Positions 46,225-54,896 are shown, counted from the stretch's first letter. The stretch is DNA of 64,000 nt from Arcobacter sp. CECT 8986 (GCF_004116725.1 NZ_PDKG01000001.1:465210-529209), one strand, 5' to 3'. A program made the numbers and translations. Notes: a model not told the origin generated them from the letters alone.

Positions 46225-46450
46225 CTTCAGGAAAATAAGTATATATAGTGTTTAACTGTAAATTGCTCTAAAGCACCAAAAGCCTATGTAAAACCTTTCA
46301 CAAAAGATTACATACCTTTACCATATTAATGGTGGTGTTGGTTGTAAAATTTACAAACATCAACTACTATTTCAAATACCTTTTGTTACAGTAGTTTTAC
46401 AAAAAGCTTCGTAATAATTATCATTCAATATTACACCTCCTTGTATTCTT
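46225..46450 (-). ncRNA. Candidate structured small RNA or leader-peptide transcript
   Basis: No sizeable gene occupies 46225-46577, yet the minus strand has a promoter-like TATAAA near 46470-46460, a strong AAGGAGG (about 46443-46437), many local stems and a terminator. Stems include GTAATA / TATTAC, AACTACT / AGTAGTT, ACCAT-TAAT-ATGGT, TATGTAA / TTACATA and TGCT-TTAG-AGCA. A TTG seven bases after AAGGAGG opens an 18-aa frame (starts NDNYYEAF, ends TKGI, one Cys). It could be a regulatory RNA, an attenuator for the radical SAM gene, or a small peptide substrate. I see no match to 6S, tmRNA, SRP or RNase P signatures. The plus-strand promoter for the adenine deaminase occupies the rightmost part. 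Confidence 0.5.
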
Positions 46451-46577
46451 TAACTATGAAAATTTTATACTTTAAAATATTAAAAAAAATACTCTGATTT
46501 AAATTAGTTACTAAAATTAAAGTTCAAAATTTCTTTAGTTCTTTTTTGCTATAAATTCATTTACTAAAAGGATTTTA

Positions 46578-47582
46578 ATGAAAGATTTTATAAATAACAT
46601 TCCAAAAGCTGAATTACATTTACATATTGAAGGTACATTAGAGCCTGAATTAATGTTTAAATTAGCTAAAAAGAATAGTGTTGAACTTGAATACAAAACA
46701 ATAGAAGATATAAAAAATGCTTATAACTTTACCAATTTACAGTCTTTTTTAGATATTTATTACAGTGGTGCTAAAGTTCTTTTAACACAAGAAGATTTTT
46801 ATGAGCTAACTTATGAGTATTTAAAAAGATGTAAACAAGACAATGTAATACATACAGAAATATTTTTTGACCCACAAACGCATACAGCAAGAAATATAGA
46901 TTTTAAAACAGTAATTTTAGGAATAACTAAAGCACTTGAAGATGGAAAAAATGAATTAGGGATAAGTTCAAAATTAATCATGTGCTTTTTAAGACATTTA
47001 AGTCAAGAAGATGCTTTTAAAACATTAGAAGAAGCAGTAGAATTTAAAGAAAAAATTACAGGAATTGGTCTTGATTCTTCAGAATTAGGAAATCCTCCTG
47101 CAAAATTTAAAGATGTTTTCAAAAAAGCTAAAGAGCTTGGATTTAAACTTGTAGCACATGCTGGTGAAGAAGGAAGTTATGAATATATAAATGATGCACT
47201 TGATTTATTAAATATTAATAGAATTGACCATGGAGTTCAAGCAATTAATAGTAAAAAATTAATGCAAAGATTAAAAGATGAGCAAATTGCACTAACAGTT
47301 TGTCCACTATCAAATACAAAGCTAAAAGTTTTCAATGATATGAAAGAGCACAATATAAAAAAAATGTTGGATTATGGATTGAATGTAACAGTTAATTCAG
47401 ATGACCCATCTTATTTTGGTGGATATATGAATGATAACTTTCATGCAATTACAAATAGTTTAGATTTAACAAAAGAAGATATTATAAAACTTGTAAAAAA
47501 CTCTTTTAACTCTTCATTTATAACAAAAGAAGAAAAAGAAAATTTCATCAAAAAAGTTGATGAGTTTGTAAAAAACAATTAA
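46578..47582 (+). CDS. Adenosine/adenine deaminase family protein (adenine deaminase type likely)
   Basis: A 334-aa metal-dependent TIM-barrel deaminase. Zinc ligands and catalytic residues appear as [14 protein letters not shown] (about 11-24), [10 protein letters not shown] (about 193-202), IDHGVQA (about 219-225) and [12 protein letters not shown] (about 274-285). [12 protein letters not shown] and the LEPELMF opening are closer to the fungal/bacterial adenine deaminase subgroup than to classical Add. It converts adenine (or adenosine) to hypoxanthine (or inosine) in purine salvage. It has its own TATAAA-type promoter and an AAAAGGA site. Confidence 0.88.
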   Translation: MKDFINNIPKAELHLHIEGTLEPELMFKLAKKNSVELEYKTIEDIKNAYNFTNLQSFLDIYYSGAKVLLTQEDFYELTYEYLKRCKQDNVIHTEIFFDPQTHTARNIDFKTVILGITKALEDGKNELGISSKLIMCFLRHLSQEDAFKTLEEAVEFKEKITGIGLDSSELGNPPAKFKDVFKKAKELGFKLVAHAGEEGSYEYINDALDLLNINRIDHGVQAINSKKLMQRLKDEQIALTVCPLSNTKLKVFNDMKEHNIKKMLDYGLNVTVNSDDPSYFGGYMNDNFHAITNSLDLTKEDIIKLVKNSFNSSFITKEEKENFIKKVDEFVKNN

Positions 47583-47600
47583 GAGGAAATCTCCTCTTAA
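47579..47600. terminator. Bidirectional terminator between adenine deaminase and dgt
   Basis: Perfect 9-bp stem TTAAGAGGA / TCCTCTTAA with an AATC loop, spanning both convergent gene ends. On the minus strand it is followed by TTGTTTTTT, giving a good terminator for dgt. Confidence 0.8.
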
Positions 47601-49066
47601 ATTGCAGTTAGTTTTCTATACTCATCTAAAGCAAAATCATCTGTCATTCCAGAAATATAATCAATTATTAATCTTGCTCTATAATACCACTCTAATAAAT
47701 TAAATTTTTGTTTATCTTTTTTGTCTAACTCTTCAATAGCTTTTGAGTATGCAACAATATGTTTTGAAGACAATCGACCTATTAATCGTGCTGAAACAAA
47801 ACAATCTATTCTTTGTTTTGATACAAGTTTTAAAAAGTCTTCACTTGAAAGTTCTAAAATTGGTTTATAACAATTTAATAACCCATGTAATATTGCATGA
47901 CCTTTTAACTCTAATGCTTGTTTTTCTTTATTATTATAAATATATTTAATTGATATATTTTGTAAAACTTCAATTGCAAGTGAATATTTATTTGTTTTAT
48001 CAAAATCTAAAATAGCTTTATTAAAAGTTCCATCAAAAATTGCTTGATGATTATTTAAATATACTTGAGCAACATATCTTACTAAATGATTAATCAAACT
48101 AGCTCTTGTCAAAGTTAAAAATAGATTGAACTGATAAGGTTCATCTTCTTGCTCTTTTGCTTTTTTATAATATTTTTCTATTAAGTCTAATAAAAAAGTC
48201 TCTTCTTTATCATATTTTTTATTTACTTTTTTACACTCTTTTACAACATAATTATATAAATCATCTAAAGTAAATACACCTTTATCAACTGCATCTTCAA
48301 TATCTGCTGTTAAATATGAGATATCATCTGCTGCTTCCATAATATATGTAAGAGGAAATCTACACCCTTTTTGCATTTGTAAAGAGTCACAAACTTTTTT
48401 AACAAACTCTTTTTCAGAGTAGTAAAATCCTGGTTTTTTCTTTAGATAATTTAAAGTATCATCATCTTTTGGTCTTTTTTCAAAAGCACCTCTTGTATAT
48501 TTTAAAACAGATGCAGTTTGAGAATAAGATAGATTTAATCTTTGAAGATATTTTATTATTCTTATTGCTTGTGCATTACCATCAAAATTTGTAATATCTC
48601 TTACTAATTTTTCTTTCAAAGATCTATTCTCTTTTTTGATTTTAGGATATAGTTTTTCTAGGCAATCAACACCTTCATTTTTCATCCAATCATTTATTGA
48701 AAGTTCTGCAAAGTGCCCAAAAGGAGGATTTCCAATATCATGCAACAAACTTGACATTTCAGAAATTGAAACAAAAGCATTTTCTAAATTGTTTAAATTA
48801 TATTTTTCAAAATTACCTTGTTTTTTTATCTCATCTAAAATTGTTTTTGCTATATATCTTGAGTTTTGTTGTACTTCTATTGAGTGAGTTAATCTACTTC
48901 TTACTGCTGCATTTAACTCCAATGGAAAAACTTGCGTTCTTTTTTGTAGTCTTCTAAAAGCAGGAGTTGAAATAATTCTTCCTCTATCACTTTCAACAGA
49001 ATTATCAATATCACTAATAGGATAAACTTCTCTAGTTGTATTTAATTTTTTTGTATAGTCAATCAT
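47597..49066 (-). CDS. dgt: Deoxyguanosinetriphosphate triphosphohydrolase-like HD protein
   Basis: A 489-aa HD-domain phosphohydrolase of the dGTPase family. The N-terminal IISTPAFRRLQKRTQVFP (about residues 31-48) is the family signature. Metal-binding histidines and aspartates lie in RSRLTHSIEVQQ, SLLHDIGNPPFGHFAE and MEAADDISYLTADIEDA. It hydrolyses dGTP (or other dNTPs) to nucleoside plus triphosphate; related enzymes limit dNTP pools and can hinder phage. It is divergent from the 107-aa gene on its right. Confidence 0.9.
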   Translation of the reverse strand: MIDYTKKLNTTREVYPISDIDNSVESDRGRIISTPAFRRLQKRTQVFPLELNAAVRSRLTHSIEVQQNSRYIAKTILDEIKKQGNFEKYNLNNLENAFVSISEMSSLLHDIGNPPFGHFAELSINDWMKNEGVDCLEKLYPKIKKENRSLKEKLVRDITNFDGNAQAIRIIKYLQRLNLSYSQTASVLKYTRGAFEKRPKDDDTLNYLKKKPGFYYSEKEFVKKVCDSLQMQKGCRFPLTYIMEAADDISYLTADIEDAVDKGVFTLDDLYNYVVKECKKVNKKYDKEETFLLDLIEKYYKKAKEQEDEPYQFNLFLTLTRASLINHLVRYVAQVYLNNHQAIFDGTFNKAILDFDKTNKYSLAIEVLQNISIKYIYNNKEKQALELKGHAILHGLLNCYKPILELSSEDFLKLVSKQRIDCFVSARLIGRLSSKHIVAYSKAIEELDKKDKQKFNLLEWYYRARLIIDYISGMTDDFALDEYRKLTAI

Positions 49067-49147
49067 TATAAAATTCTTTTTTTGTTTTTAAACCAAATTA
49101 TAACTTATTTGCAGTTATAATTGCATTTTGAAAAAAAGGAATAATTA

Positions 49148-49471
49148 ATGGAAATGCTTTTAAACGAGTACGATATGGTAGTTGGTGCCAAATTTGATAA
49201 TGGTACAATTCAAGATTATGTAGATGATAAAAATACTTATGGTCTTGTAAGAATAGAAGATTCAACTGTAAATTGGTTTTTATATAATGAAGTAGACAGT
49301 GATGATGACTCAAAAAAACTATATGAAGACGTTATTAAAAAAGAGCATTTTATCCACGATGAATTTGGTGAAAAAATAGTTCTTTTTAATAAAGTAGGCA
49401 AAATTACATTTGAAGAATTCATAAAAAAAATCAATGAATATATTGATGATGGATTGGGACAAATAATATAA
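49148..49471 (+). CDS. Conserved-looking hypothetical protein (107 aa), acidic
   Basis: A 107-aa acidic soluble protein with no recognised family. It starts at ATG 49148, seven bases after AAAGGA, and ends just before a strong terminator, so it is a well-formed monocistronic gene. Features are an Asp-rich middle (NEVDSDDDSKK) and an alternating beta/alpha pattern; there is no signal peptide, membrane helix or cysteine. It lies between dgt (divergent) and the tautomerase (convergent). No function proposed. Confidence 0.7.
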   Translation: MEMLLNEYDMVVGAKFDNGTIQDYVDDKNTYGLVRIEDSTVNWFLYNEVDSDDDSKKLYEDVIKKEHFIHDEFGEKIVLFNKVGKITFEEFIKKINEYIDDGLGQII

Positions 49472-49497
49472 AGCTTAGATTATTTTCTAAGCTTTAT
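49468..49497. terminator. Bidirectional terminator after the 107-aa gene
   Basis: Stem ATAAAGCTTAGA / TCTAAGCTTTAT (12 bp, 6-base loop) followed on the plus strand by TTTTTTCT. It also overlaps the end of the convergent tautomerase gene. Confidence 0.88.
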
Positions 49498-49696
49498 TTT
49501 TTCTAATATTTGTAATAGTTTCTCCACCTATTGAATAATTATCTGTATTAATCTCTTCTATAATAACAACAGCATTTTTTGAACTTCTTTTAAAAACTTC
49601 TTCAAAGTCATTTGCTATTTTTTTTGCAAATAGTTCTTTTTGTTCTTTTGTTGCACCACCATCTTCATGAGTCATTTTTACATTAATTACTGGCAT
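49487..49696 (-). CDS. 4-oxalocrotonate tautomerase family protein
   Basis: A 69-aa tautomerase when started at ATG 49696, which follows AAGGAG and exposes the catalytic Pro after Met removal (MPVINVKMTHEDGG). A longer frame from 49732 would bury this proline. VVIEEINTDNYSIGGETI is the family C-terminal strand. Such proteins catalyse keto-enol tautomerisation in catabolic pathways. It overlaps the end of the MFS gene by 14 bases, so both probably belong to one LysR-controlled unit. Confidence 0.88.
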   Translation of the reverse strand: MPVINVKMTHEDGGATKEQKELFAKKIANDFEEVFKRSSKNAVVIIEEINTDNYSIGGETITNIRKNKA

Positions 49697-50870
49697 ATTT
49701 TTTCTCCTTATTTTTATTAAAATACAATACAAGTACTCCTAAAAAAAGAATAAAAGCAGTCAAATATAAACTACTATCATAACTTTTATATTCATTTATT
49801 AGTGCAACAGAATATAAAGGTGCACTAATTTGCCCTATTCCATAAGAGCTAGTTAATGCTCCCATCAAAAATGCTGGATTTGATTTTGCTATTTTTCCAC
49901 CCAAATTTAAAAATAGTGCTACTAAAGCTATAAAAGTTGCTCCATATAAAAAAGCACTCAATAGATTAAAGAACATACTATTTGTCATAGTTGGTATCAA
50001 AATACTAATAATTAATAAAAGCATACAAACTAAAATTATATTTGAACTTCCATATTTATAAGCTAACCTCATCCAAATTATACAAGAAGGAATTCCAGCA
50101 ATTCCTGCTAAAAGCCAACTATTTGAACCTAAACCTTCCAAGCCTTTTATACTATTAATAATATCAGGTAAAAATGTTGCTTGAACAACAAAACCAACAC
50201 CAACAGTAAAATATGAAAAAATTAAAACAATAATAAAAGAATCAAATTTAACTGCATTAGTTTTTATCTTTGTAAAATTAACTCCTTTTTGCTCATCTAA
50301 AATATAAAAACTATAAAAAGATAAAATAACAGCTACTATTGTTAAAACAATCCATGAATATTCCCAACTTGCATAATTTAATACAACTCTACTTACTATA
50401 TCTGCAACAACCATAGAAAAACCAATACCAGAAAAGTGTATTCCCATAGCTTTAGTTTTGTCATCAAATTTTAATCTGCTCATAACTAATGATGAACCAA
50501 TAACCATAAGCATTGATGATCCAAAACCTGCTATAAATCTAGAAATAATCCATAAAAAATCATCTGTATTTAATCCCAAAATTAAAGTTGTAATAATACT
50601 TATAAATAACCCTATTCTAAAAAGTAGTACTTTTTGTTTTATGCTTTTTATAAAAATAGCAAAAATCGCTCCTAATAAATAACCAAAATAGTTAATAGAA
50701 GCTAAAACACCTGCAAAACTAATATCAATTCTATTTTCTAACATGGCAGGCAATAAGGAAGTAAAAGAAAATCTAGCTACTCCCATACCAATTATTAAAG
50801 CAAAGATTCCAGCAATAATTATATTTGTATTACTTTTTTTATCAAAAAAATTAATCATTTTATTTCTCAT
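49683..50870 (-). CDS. MFS transporter, YbfB/YjiJ family
   Basis: A 395-aa major facilitator with 12 helices. The opening GMGVARFSFTSLLPAML (about residues 28-44) is typical of the YbfB/YjiJ group. ISRFIAGFGSSMLMV carries the helix-4 motif, and GIGFSMVVADIVSRVVL is in the middle. Either ATG 50870 or ATG 50858 (after GAGAAA) may be used. It likely exports or imports a small organic compound linked to the tautomerase. Its promoter (TTGACA at 50915-50910, TATTAT at 50891-50886) contains operator-like repeats shared with the divergent LysR gene. Confidence 0.86.
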   Translation of the reverse strand: MRNKMINFFDKKSNTNIIIAGIFALIIGMGVARFSFTSLLPAMLENRIDISFAGVLASINYFGYLLGAIFAIFIKSIKQKVLLFRIGLFISIITTLILGLNTDDFLWIISRFIAGFGSSMLMVIGSSLVMSRLKFDDKTKAMGIHFSGIGFSMVVADIVSRVVLNYASWEYSWIVLTIVAVILSFYSFYILDEQKGVNFTKIKTNAVKFDSFIIVLIFSYFTVGVGFVVQATFLPDIINSIKGLEGLGSNSWLLAGIAGIPSCIIWMRLAYKYGSSNIILVCMLLLIISILIPTMTNSMFFNLLSAFLYGATFIALVALFLNLGGKIAKSNPAFLMGALTSSYGIGQISAPLYSVALINEYKSYDSSLYLTAFILFLGVLVLYFNKNKEKKYASN

Positions 50871-50885
50871 TTTTAAATTTTTGGT

Positions 50886-50937
50886 ATAATATCACTAAAA
50901 ATGATACTTTGTCAAATAACTAATCACTATAAGTGAT
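50886..50937. promoter_or_regulatory. Divergent LysR/MFS promoter with two operator-like dyads
   Basis: Two 15-bp dyads, ATCACTAAAAATGAT (50891-50905) and ATCACTATAAGTGAT (50923-50937), share 13 of 15 bases and are spaced 32 bp, about three helical turns. The first lies between the -35 TTGACA and -10 TATTAT of the MFS promoter. The second lies upstream of that -35. TATAAT at 50885-50890 reads toward the LysR gene. The T-N11-A form fits a LysR-type regulator. Confidence 0.8.
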
Positions 50938-50950
50938 ATAAGGAACAGTG

Positions 50951-51775
50951 ATGGACTCAAACCTTTTAAAAGTCTTTTTAAGTGTAGCAAACAACCGTAG
51001 CTTTTCTAAAGCATCAGTAGAATTAAACTGTGCACAATCAAATGTAACAGCAAGAATAAAACAATTAGAAAAAAGTATTGATAAAACTCTTTTTTATAGA
51101 AGTTCAAAAGGAATAATATTAACAGATATTGCAAAAAAGCTACTTCCATATGCAAATGAAGTAGTAAATAGTATAAATAAAGCAGAAGATTTTTTAAAAC
51201 ATATTGACCATGAAGAGACTCTAAAAATTGGTTCAACAGAATCAAATGCAGCAACAAGAATAGTAACACTACTAAATAAAATACATACAAAATATCCAAA
51301 AATGAATTTAGAATTAACTACTTCTCCAACAGAAGATTTAAAAGAGCTACTAATAAATTATAAAATTGATATTGCTTTTATAAGTGGTAAACCTCAAGAA
51401 AAAGAGTTTAAAATATTAAAAGAGTATAAAGAAGAGTTAGTATTACTAAAATCAAAAAAAAATAAACACTCAAATAATATCTTATCATTTAAAAAAGGTT
51501 GCACTTATAAACAATATATTGAAGATTATTTAAAAGAGCAAAATCTAAAATATAAAAATATAGAGTTTGGAAGTTTAGAAACAATCTTAGGTTGTGTAAA
51601 AATAGGAATGGGAGTATCAATTTTACCTCTAAGTGTGATAAAAAAATTAAATCTTGAAGATGAATTATATATAGAAAATTTACCAGAATATATGAAAAAT
51701 ATCCATACATATATGATATGTAGAGTTGATAATGAACCTTTAATATCTAACTATTTAAAAAAACAAGATTTATAA
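50951..51775 (+). CDS. LysR-family transcriptional regulator
   Basis: About 274 aa starting at ATG 50951, six bases after AAGGA (the GTG before it is ignored). The N-terminal helix-turn-helix reads LLKVFLSVANNRSFSKASVELNCAQSNVTARIKQLEKSIDKTLF (shortened, about 4-48). A periplasmic-binding-protein-like effector domain follows with KIGSTESNAATRI and LETILGCVKIGMGVSILP. It is divergent from the MFS/tautomerase unit and should control it through the dyads in the shared promoter. The effector is unknown. Confidence 0.92.
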   Translation: MDSNLLKVFLSVANNRSFSKASVELNCAQSNVTARIKQLEKSIDKTLFYRSSKGIILTDIAKKLLPYANEVVNSINKAEDFLKHIDHEETLKIGSTESNAATRIVTLLNKIHTKYPKMNLELTTSPTEDLKELLINYKIDIAFISGKPQEKEFKILKEYKEELVLLKSKKNKHSNNILSFKKGCTYKQYIEDYLKEQNLKYKNIEFGSLETILGCVKIGMGVSILPLSVIKKLNLEDELYIENLPEYMKNIHTYMICRVDNEPLISNYLKKQDL

Positions 51776-51814
51776 TGTTATAATTCGCAAATTATAATAA
51801 AAAAAGGACTTACT

Positions 51815-53089
51815 ATCGAAAATTTTGGTTCAATAAAATTATCAAAAGAGATTTTAAAAGCATTAAGTGAAAAAGGTTATGAAAACCCAACTTCTGTACA
51901 AAAGAAAACTATTCCTGTTATATTAAACGGAAAAGATATTATAGCTTCAGCTAAAAGTGGTACAGGAAAAACTGCTGCTTTTTTACTTCCTATAATAGAA
52001 AAACTAAAAGATGAGATTGATTATACTAAAAAAAGAGTTCCAAGAGTTCTTATTATTGTACCTACAAGAGAGTTAGTAAAACAGATATCTCAAAATTTAA
52101 AAGATTATGCTAAATATTTAGATATAAAACAAAGTGTTGCATTTGGTGGAGTAAACAATAAAGTTCAAGCTCAAAAAATACAAAATGGAACAGATATTAT
52201 TATTGCAACTCCTGGAAGATTAATTGACCATATTCAAAACAATGCAGTTAATATTTCAAGTGTAAATCATATTGTTTTAGATGAAGCAGATACTATGCTT
52301 GATATGGGATTTTTAAAAGAAATAGAAACAATACTTGCTCAAACAAGTACATATAAACAAATAATGATGTTTTCTGCAACAATATCTCAAAATGTAAAAA
52401 AATTAGCAAAAGATTATTTAAATAATCCAACTGTAATTGAACTAACAGATGTAAGACAAAGAGTAAACATAATTGAACATACAGCATATAAAGTAGATAG
52501 TTTTAAAAAAATAGAGATGCTATCTTACTTAATTGGTTCAAAAAACTACGAAAGAGTATTAGTATTTGTAAATACAAAAAAAGCAGCAGATGAAATTACG
52601 GAACATTTTAATTTAGATGGATTAAAAACGTTATGTATGCATGGAGATATCAAACAATCTGGAAGAAATAAAGCTATAAAACAGTTTAAAAGTGGAGAAA
52701 TTAGAGTTCTAGTTGCAACTGATATTGCAGCAAGAGGAATTGATATTGAAGATTTAGAGTATGTAGTGAACTTTGAATTACCACAAAGTACTGATGACTT
52801 TACTCACAGAGTAGGAAGAACAGGAAGAGCAAATAAAAAAGGTAATGCAATTACTTTGATTTGTGCAAAAGAGTATAAAGAGTTAGAAAAAATTGAAAAA
52901 GATTTAATGATTACTATAAAAAGAGAAGTTTTAGAAGGTTTTGAATTAACTGAAAAACAACCAAGACTATTTAAACCTAAAAAGAAAAAACTAACTCAAA
53001 AGAAAAAAGTTGAAAAGAAACCTACAAAAAAAGTAGCATCTAAAAAAACAACAAAAAGAGATGAGAATAGAAGCTTTAGGAGAAAATAG
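51815..53089 (+). CDS. DEAD-box RNA helicase (RhlE-like) with apparent ATC start codon
   Basis: A 424-aa DEAD-box helicase. Only from an ATC at 51815 does the frame include the full family N-terminus (ENFGSIKLSKEILKAL, a Q-motif region). AAAAGGA ends six bases before the ATC. No ATG, GTG or TTG occurs in frame from the LysR stop to an ATG at 52295, which would leave just 264 aa without Walker A. Motifs are AKSGTGKT (46-53), PTREL (83-87), DEAD (156-159), FSATIS, ARGIDI and HRVGRTGR. The Lys-rich tail from about 385 probably binds RNA. It is involved in RNA unwinding or ribosome assembly, with DUF2721 directly downstream. Confidence 0.85.
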   Translation: MENFGSIKLSKEILKALSEKGYENPTSVQKKTIPVILNGKDIIASAKSGTGKTAAFLLPIIEKLKDEIDYTKKRVPRVLIIVPTRELVKQISQNLKDYAKYLDIKQSVAFGGVNNKVQAQKIQNGTDIIIATPGRLIDHIQNNAVNISSVNHIVLDEADTMLDMGFLKEIETILAQTSTYKQIMMFSATISQNVKKLAKDYLNNPTVIELTDVRQRVNIIEHTAYKVDSFKKIEMLSYLIGSKNYERVLVFVNTKKAADEITEHFNLDGLKTLCMHGDIKQSGRNKAIKQFKSGEIRVLVATDIAARGIDIEDLEYVVNFELPQSTDDFTHRVGRTGRANKKGNAITLICAKEYKELEKIEKDLMITIKREVLEGFELTEKQPRLFKPKKKKLTQKKKVEKKPTKKVASKKTTKRDENRSFRRK

Positions 53090-53599
53090 ATGAAATCAAT
53101 AAATATTGCAATTACAACTCCAGCACTATTATTTCCTGCTATATCATTGCTTTTATTAGCATATACAAATAGATTTTTGACAACTGGTCAATTAATTAGA
53201 GGATTAAGTGCAAATGCAAGAGATGGTAAAGTTCCAAGAGCATCAAAGCAGATTAAAAACTTAAAAAAAAGGGTTTCTTTAATTAAAGCTATGCAACTTT
53301 ATGGTGTATCGTCTTTAATACTTTGTACTATTTCTATGTTTTTAATATTTTTGGAAAAGAACTTTGCTGGTGAAGTTTTATTTGGATTGAGTCTATTAGC
53401 AATGACTCTTTCTCTTATTATTGCTTTATATGAAATATTTATATCTGTTGATGCAATTAATTATGAACTTGAGGGTATAAAAAAATATACAAAATCATAT
53501 AAAAAAGAGAAAAGAGATGAAAAGCATGATGAACATGACGAAGAGCATGAACATGAGCACCATGATATTATAAAAGATGATGAGGTAAAAGAGATATAA
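53090..53599 (+). CDS. DUF2721 membrane protein with His/Asp/Glu-rich tail
   Basis: A 169-aa membrane protein of the DUF2721 family (TTPALLFPAISLLLLAYTNRF at the start, then helices near 75-92 and 97-120; shortened). Its ATG follows the helicase TAG without a gap. The C-terminal 30 residues are extraordinarily charged, with KHDEHDEEHEHEHHD giving six histidines interleaved with acids, a likely metal-binding or phase-sensitive tail. The function of the family is unknown. The start has no separate ribosome site beyond AGGAGAAAATAG. Confidence 0.8.
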   Translation: MKSINIAITTPALLFPAISLLLLAYTNRFLTTGQLIRGLSANARDGKVPRASKQIKNLKKRVSLIKAMQLYGVSSLILCTISMFLIFLEKNFAGEVLFGLSLLAMTLSLIIALYEIFISVDAINYELEGIKKYTKSYKKEKRDEKHDEHDEEHEHEHHDIIKDDEVKEI

Positions 53600-53606
53600 C
53601 CTCATC
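53579..53606. terminator. Bidirectional hairpin between DUF2721 and exonuclease genes
   Basis: Stem GATGAGGT / ACCTCATC with a 12-base loop, covering the stop of the DUF2721 gene and the stop of the convergent exonuclease. It lacks a long T-run on the plus strand; ATCTTTTAT follows on the minus strand. Confidence 0.6.
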
Positions 53607-54123
53607 AATCAAAAATATTATTCATACACCTTAAAATTTCATATGTTTTAGTTACATCATATGTCGCTGTATGATGTTTATTCTCATCAAATTCTATTCC
53701 ATAAAAAGCACAAGTTTCATCTAACTTAGGATTTTTAATATTTCCATTTTTATTCTTTGCAGCCACTAAATACTTATTCTCTTTCATCGTACAAATATGA
53801 TTTTTAAAATATACTTTTTTATTCAAATGTCTTAATTCAAAAGAGATATTATGAGCAACTAAAGTATCACAATCTTTACAAAACTCAAAAAAGTCCTCAT
53901 CTTCTGTAAAATATGAAGAGTAAGATTTATCTTTTCTATACTCCATAATCATTTCAGGAGTTAATCTATGTACAGCAAAAGAGTAAGGATTTAAAGGATA
54001 TCTTGATAAATAATATCTATGAAATTTATCTATTACATTTAGATTTTTGTCAAGCCTAACTGCTGCAACTTCAATAACATCACCAACACTTTTACTATTT
54101 GTTTCAAAATCAAGTATTATCAT
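53605..54123 (-). CDS. DnaQ-like 3'-5' exonuclease domain protein
   Basis: A 172-aa exonuclease of the DEDD fold. Exo I is [11 protein letters not shown] (D4, E6), Exo II-like [13 protein letters not shown] (about 88-100), and Exo [16 protein letters not shown] (about 151-163) with catalytic His/Asp. It is compact, without a polymerase-binding tail, like stand-alone DnaQ-type nucleases such as RNase T/ExoX. Its start overlaps the stop of the sodium channel gene by 4 bases. The substrate (RNA or DNA) is not resolved. Confidence 0.85.
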   Translation of the reverse strand: MIILDFETNSKSVGDVIEVAAVRLDKNLNVIDKFHRYYLSRYPLNPYSFAVHRLTPEMIMEYRKDKSYSSYFTEDEDFFEFCKDCDTLVAHNISFELRHLNKKVYFKNHICTMKENKYLVAAKNKNGNIKNPKLDETCAFYGIEFDENKHHTATYDVTKTYEILRCMNNIFD

Positions 54124-54896
54124 CTATTCTCGCTATTTTTTATAATAAGTTCTTTTAACTCTTTTATTTCAAGTTTTAGTTCTTCTATTTGTTTTAATTC
54201 TTCTGATTTTTCTTCTTTTGTTTCACTACCTTTTATTGTGAAAATTGCATCAACAATTAAACCAATAAAAAGATTTACCATAATAAAAGTCACTAACAAT
54301 ATAAATATTATGAAAAATATCCATGCATAAGGATAAACTTCCATTATTGGTCTTGCAATTCCCATAGACCAACTTTCTAAAGTCATAACTTGAAATAGTG
54401 TATACATACTATCACCTAATGACCCAAACCATTGAGGAAAATTTGAAGAAAAAAGATTTGTTGCCATAATTGAAAAAACATAAAAGAATAGTAATAAAAC
54501 CATAGAAACAGAGAATATTCCAGGAATAACTCCAAGTAATGCTCCAATAATTGTACGCATTTGAGGTACTACACTTAAAAGTCTAAATAATCTCAATACT
54601 CGAAGAACTCTTAATATAGATAAAGTTGTACTAGCAGGAACTAAAGAAATAGCAACTACAAAGAAATCAAATAGACTCCAAGGGTCTTTAAAAAAACTGA
54701 TTTTATGAACAAAAATACGAAGAAGAATCTCTACTGTAAAAACTGCAATAATAAAAGTATCAATAAAATCTAAAATTTCACCATACTTTAAAACTATCTC
54801 TTTTGAAGTAGCTAAACCTAAAGTAATACAATTTAATACAATCAAAAAGATTATAAAGTTTTGAAATCTATTTGATGTAATAAAGTTTTTTAACAA
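54120..54896 (-). CDS. NavAb-like voltage-gated sodium channel
   Basis: A 258-aa six-helix channel closely similar to NavAb of Arcobacter butzleri. The S4 sensor has arginines at R96, R99, R102 and R105 ([13 protein letters not shown]). The pore loop [13 protein letters not shown] has selectivity filter TLESWSM (172-178), identical to NavAb. S2-S3 contains [20 protein letters not shown] (about 64-83), nearly the NavAb sequence. A C-terminal coiled coil (about 225-254) assembles the tetramer. It lets Na+ enter on depolarisation. Coupling to the exonuclease gene is by overlap only and may be incidental. Confidence 0.95.
   Translation of the reverse strand: MLKNFITSNRFQNFIIFLIVLNCITLGLATSKEIVLKYGEILDFIDTFIIAVFTVEILLRIFVHKISFFKDPWSLFDFFVVAISLVPASTTLSILRVLRVLRLFRLLSVVPQMRTIIGALLGVIPGIFSVSMVLLLFFYVFSIMATNLFSSNFPQWFGSLGDSMYTLFQVMTLESWSMGIARPIMEVYPYAWIFFIIFILLVTFIMVNLFIGLIVDAIFTIKGSETKEEKSEELKQIEELKLEIKELKELIIKNSENR

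Noticed and set aside
46225..46577. Match to 6S RNA, tmRNA, SRP RNA, RNase P or a known riboswitch
   Set aside because: None of the conserved core sequences of these RNAs was recognisable; the region is left as an unassigned structured RNA candidate.
48636..48957. Plus-strand frames within dgt
   Set aside because: Antisense to the well-supported dGTPase gene, with no ribosome site or recognisable domain.
52295..53089. A 264-aa helicase fragment starting at ATG 52295
   Set aside because: The sequence upstream encodes in frame the Q-motif region, Walker A and PTREL, and the DEAD box itself ends just before this ATG; the gene must start further left.
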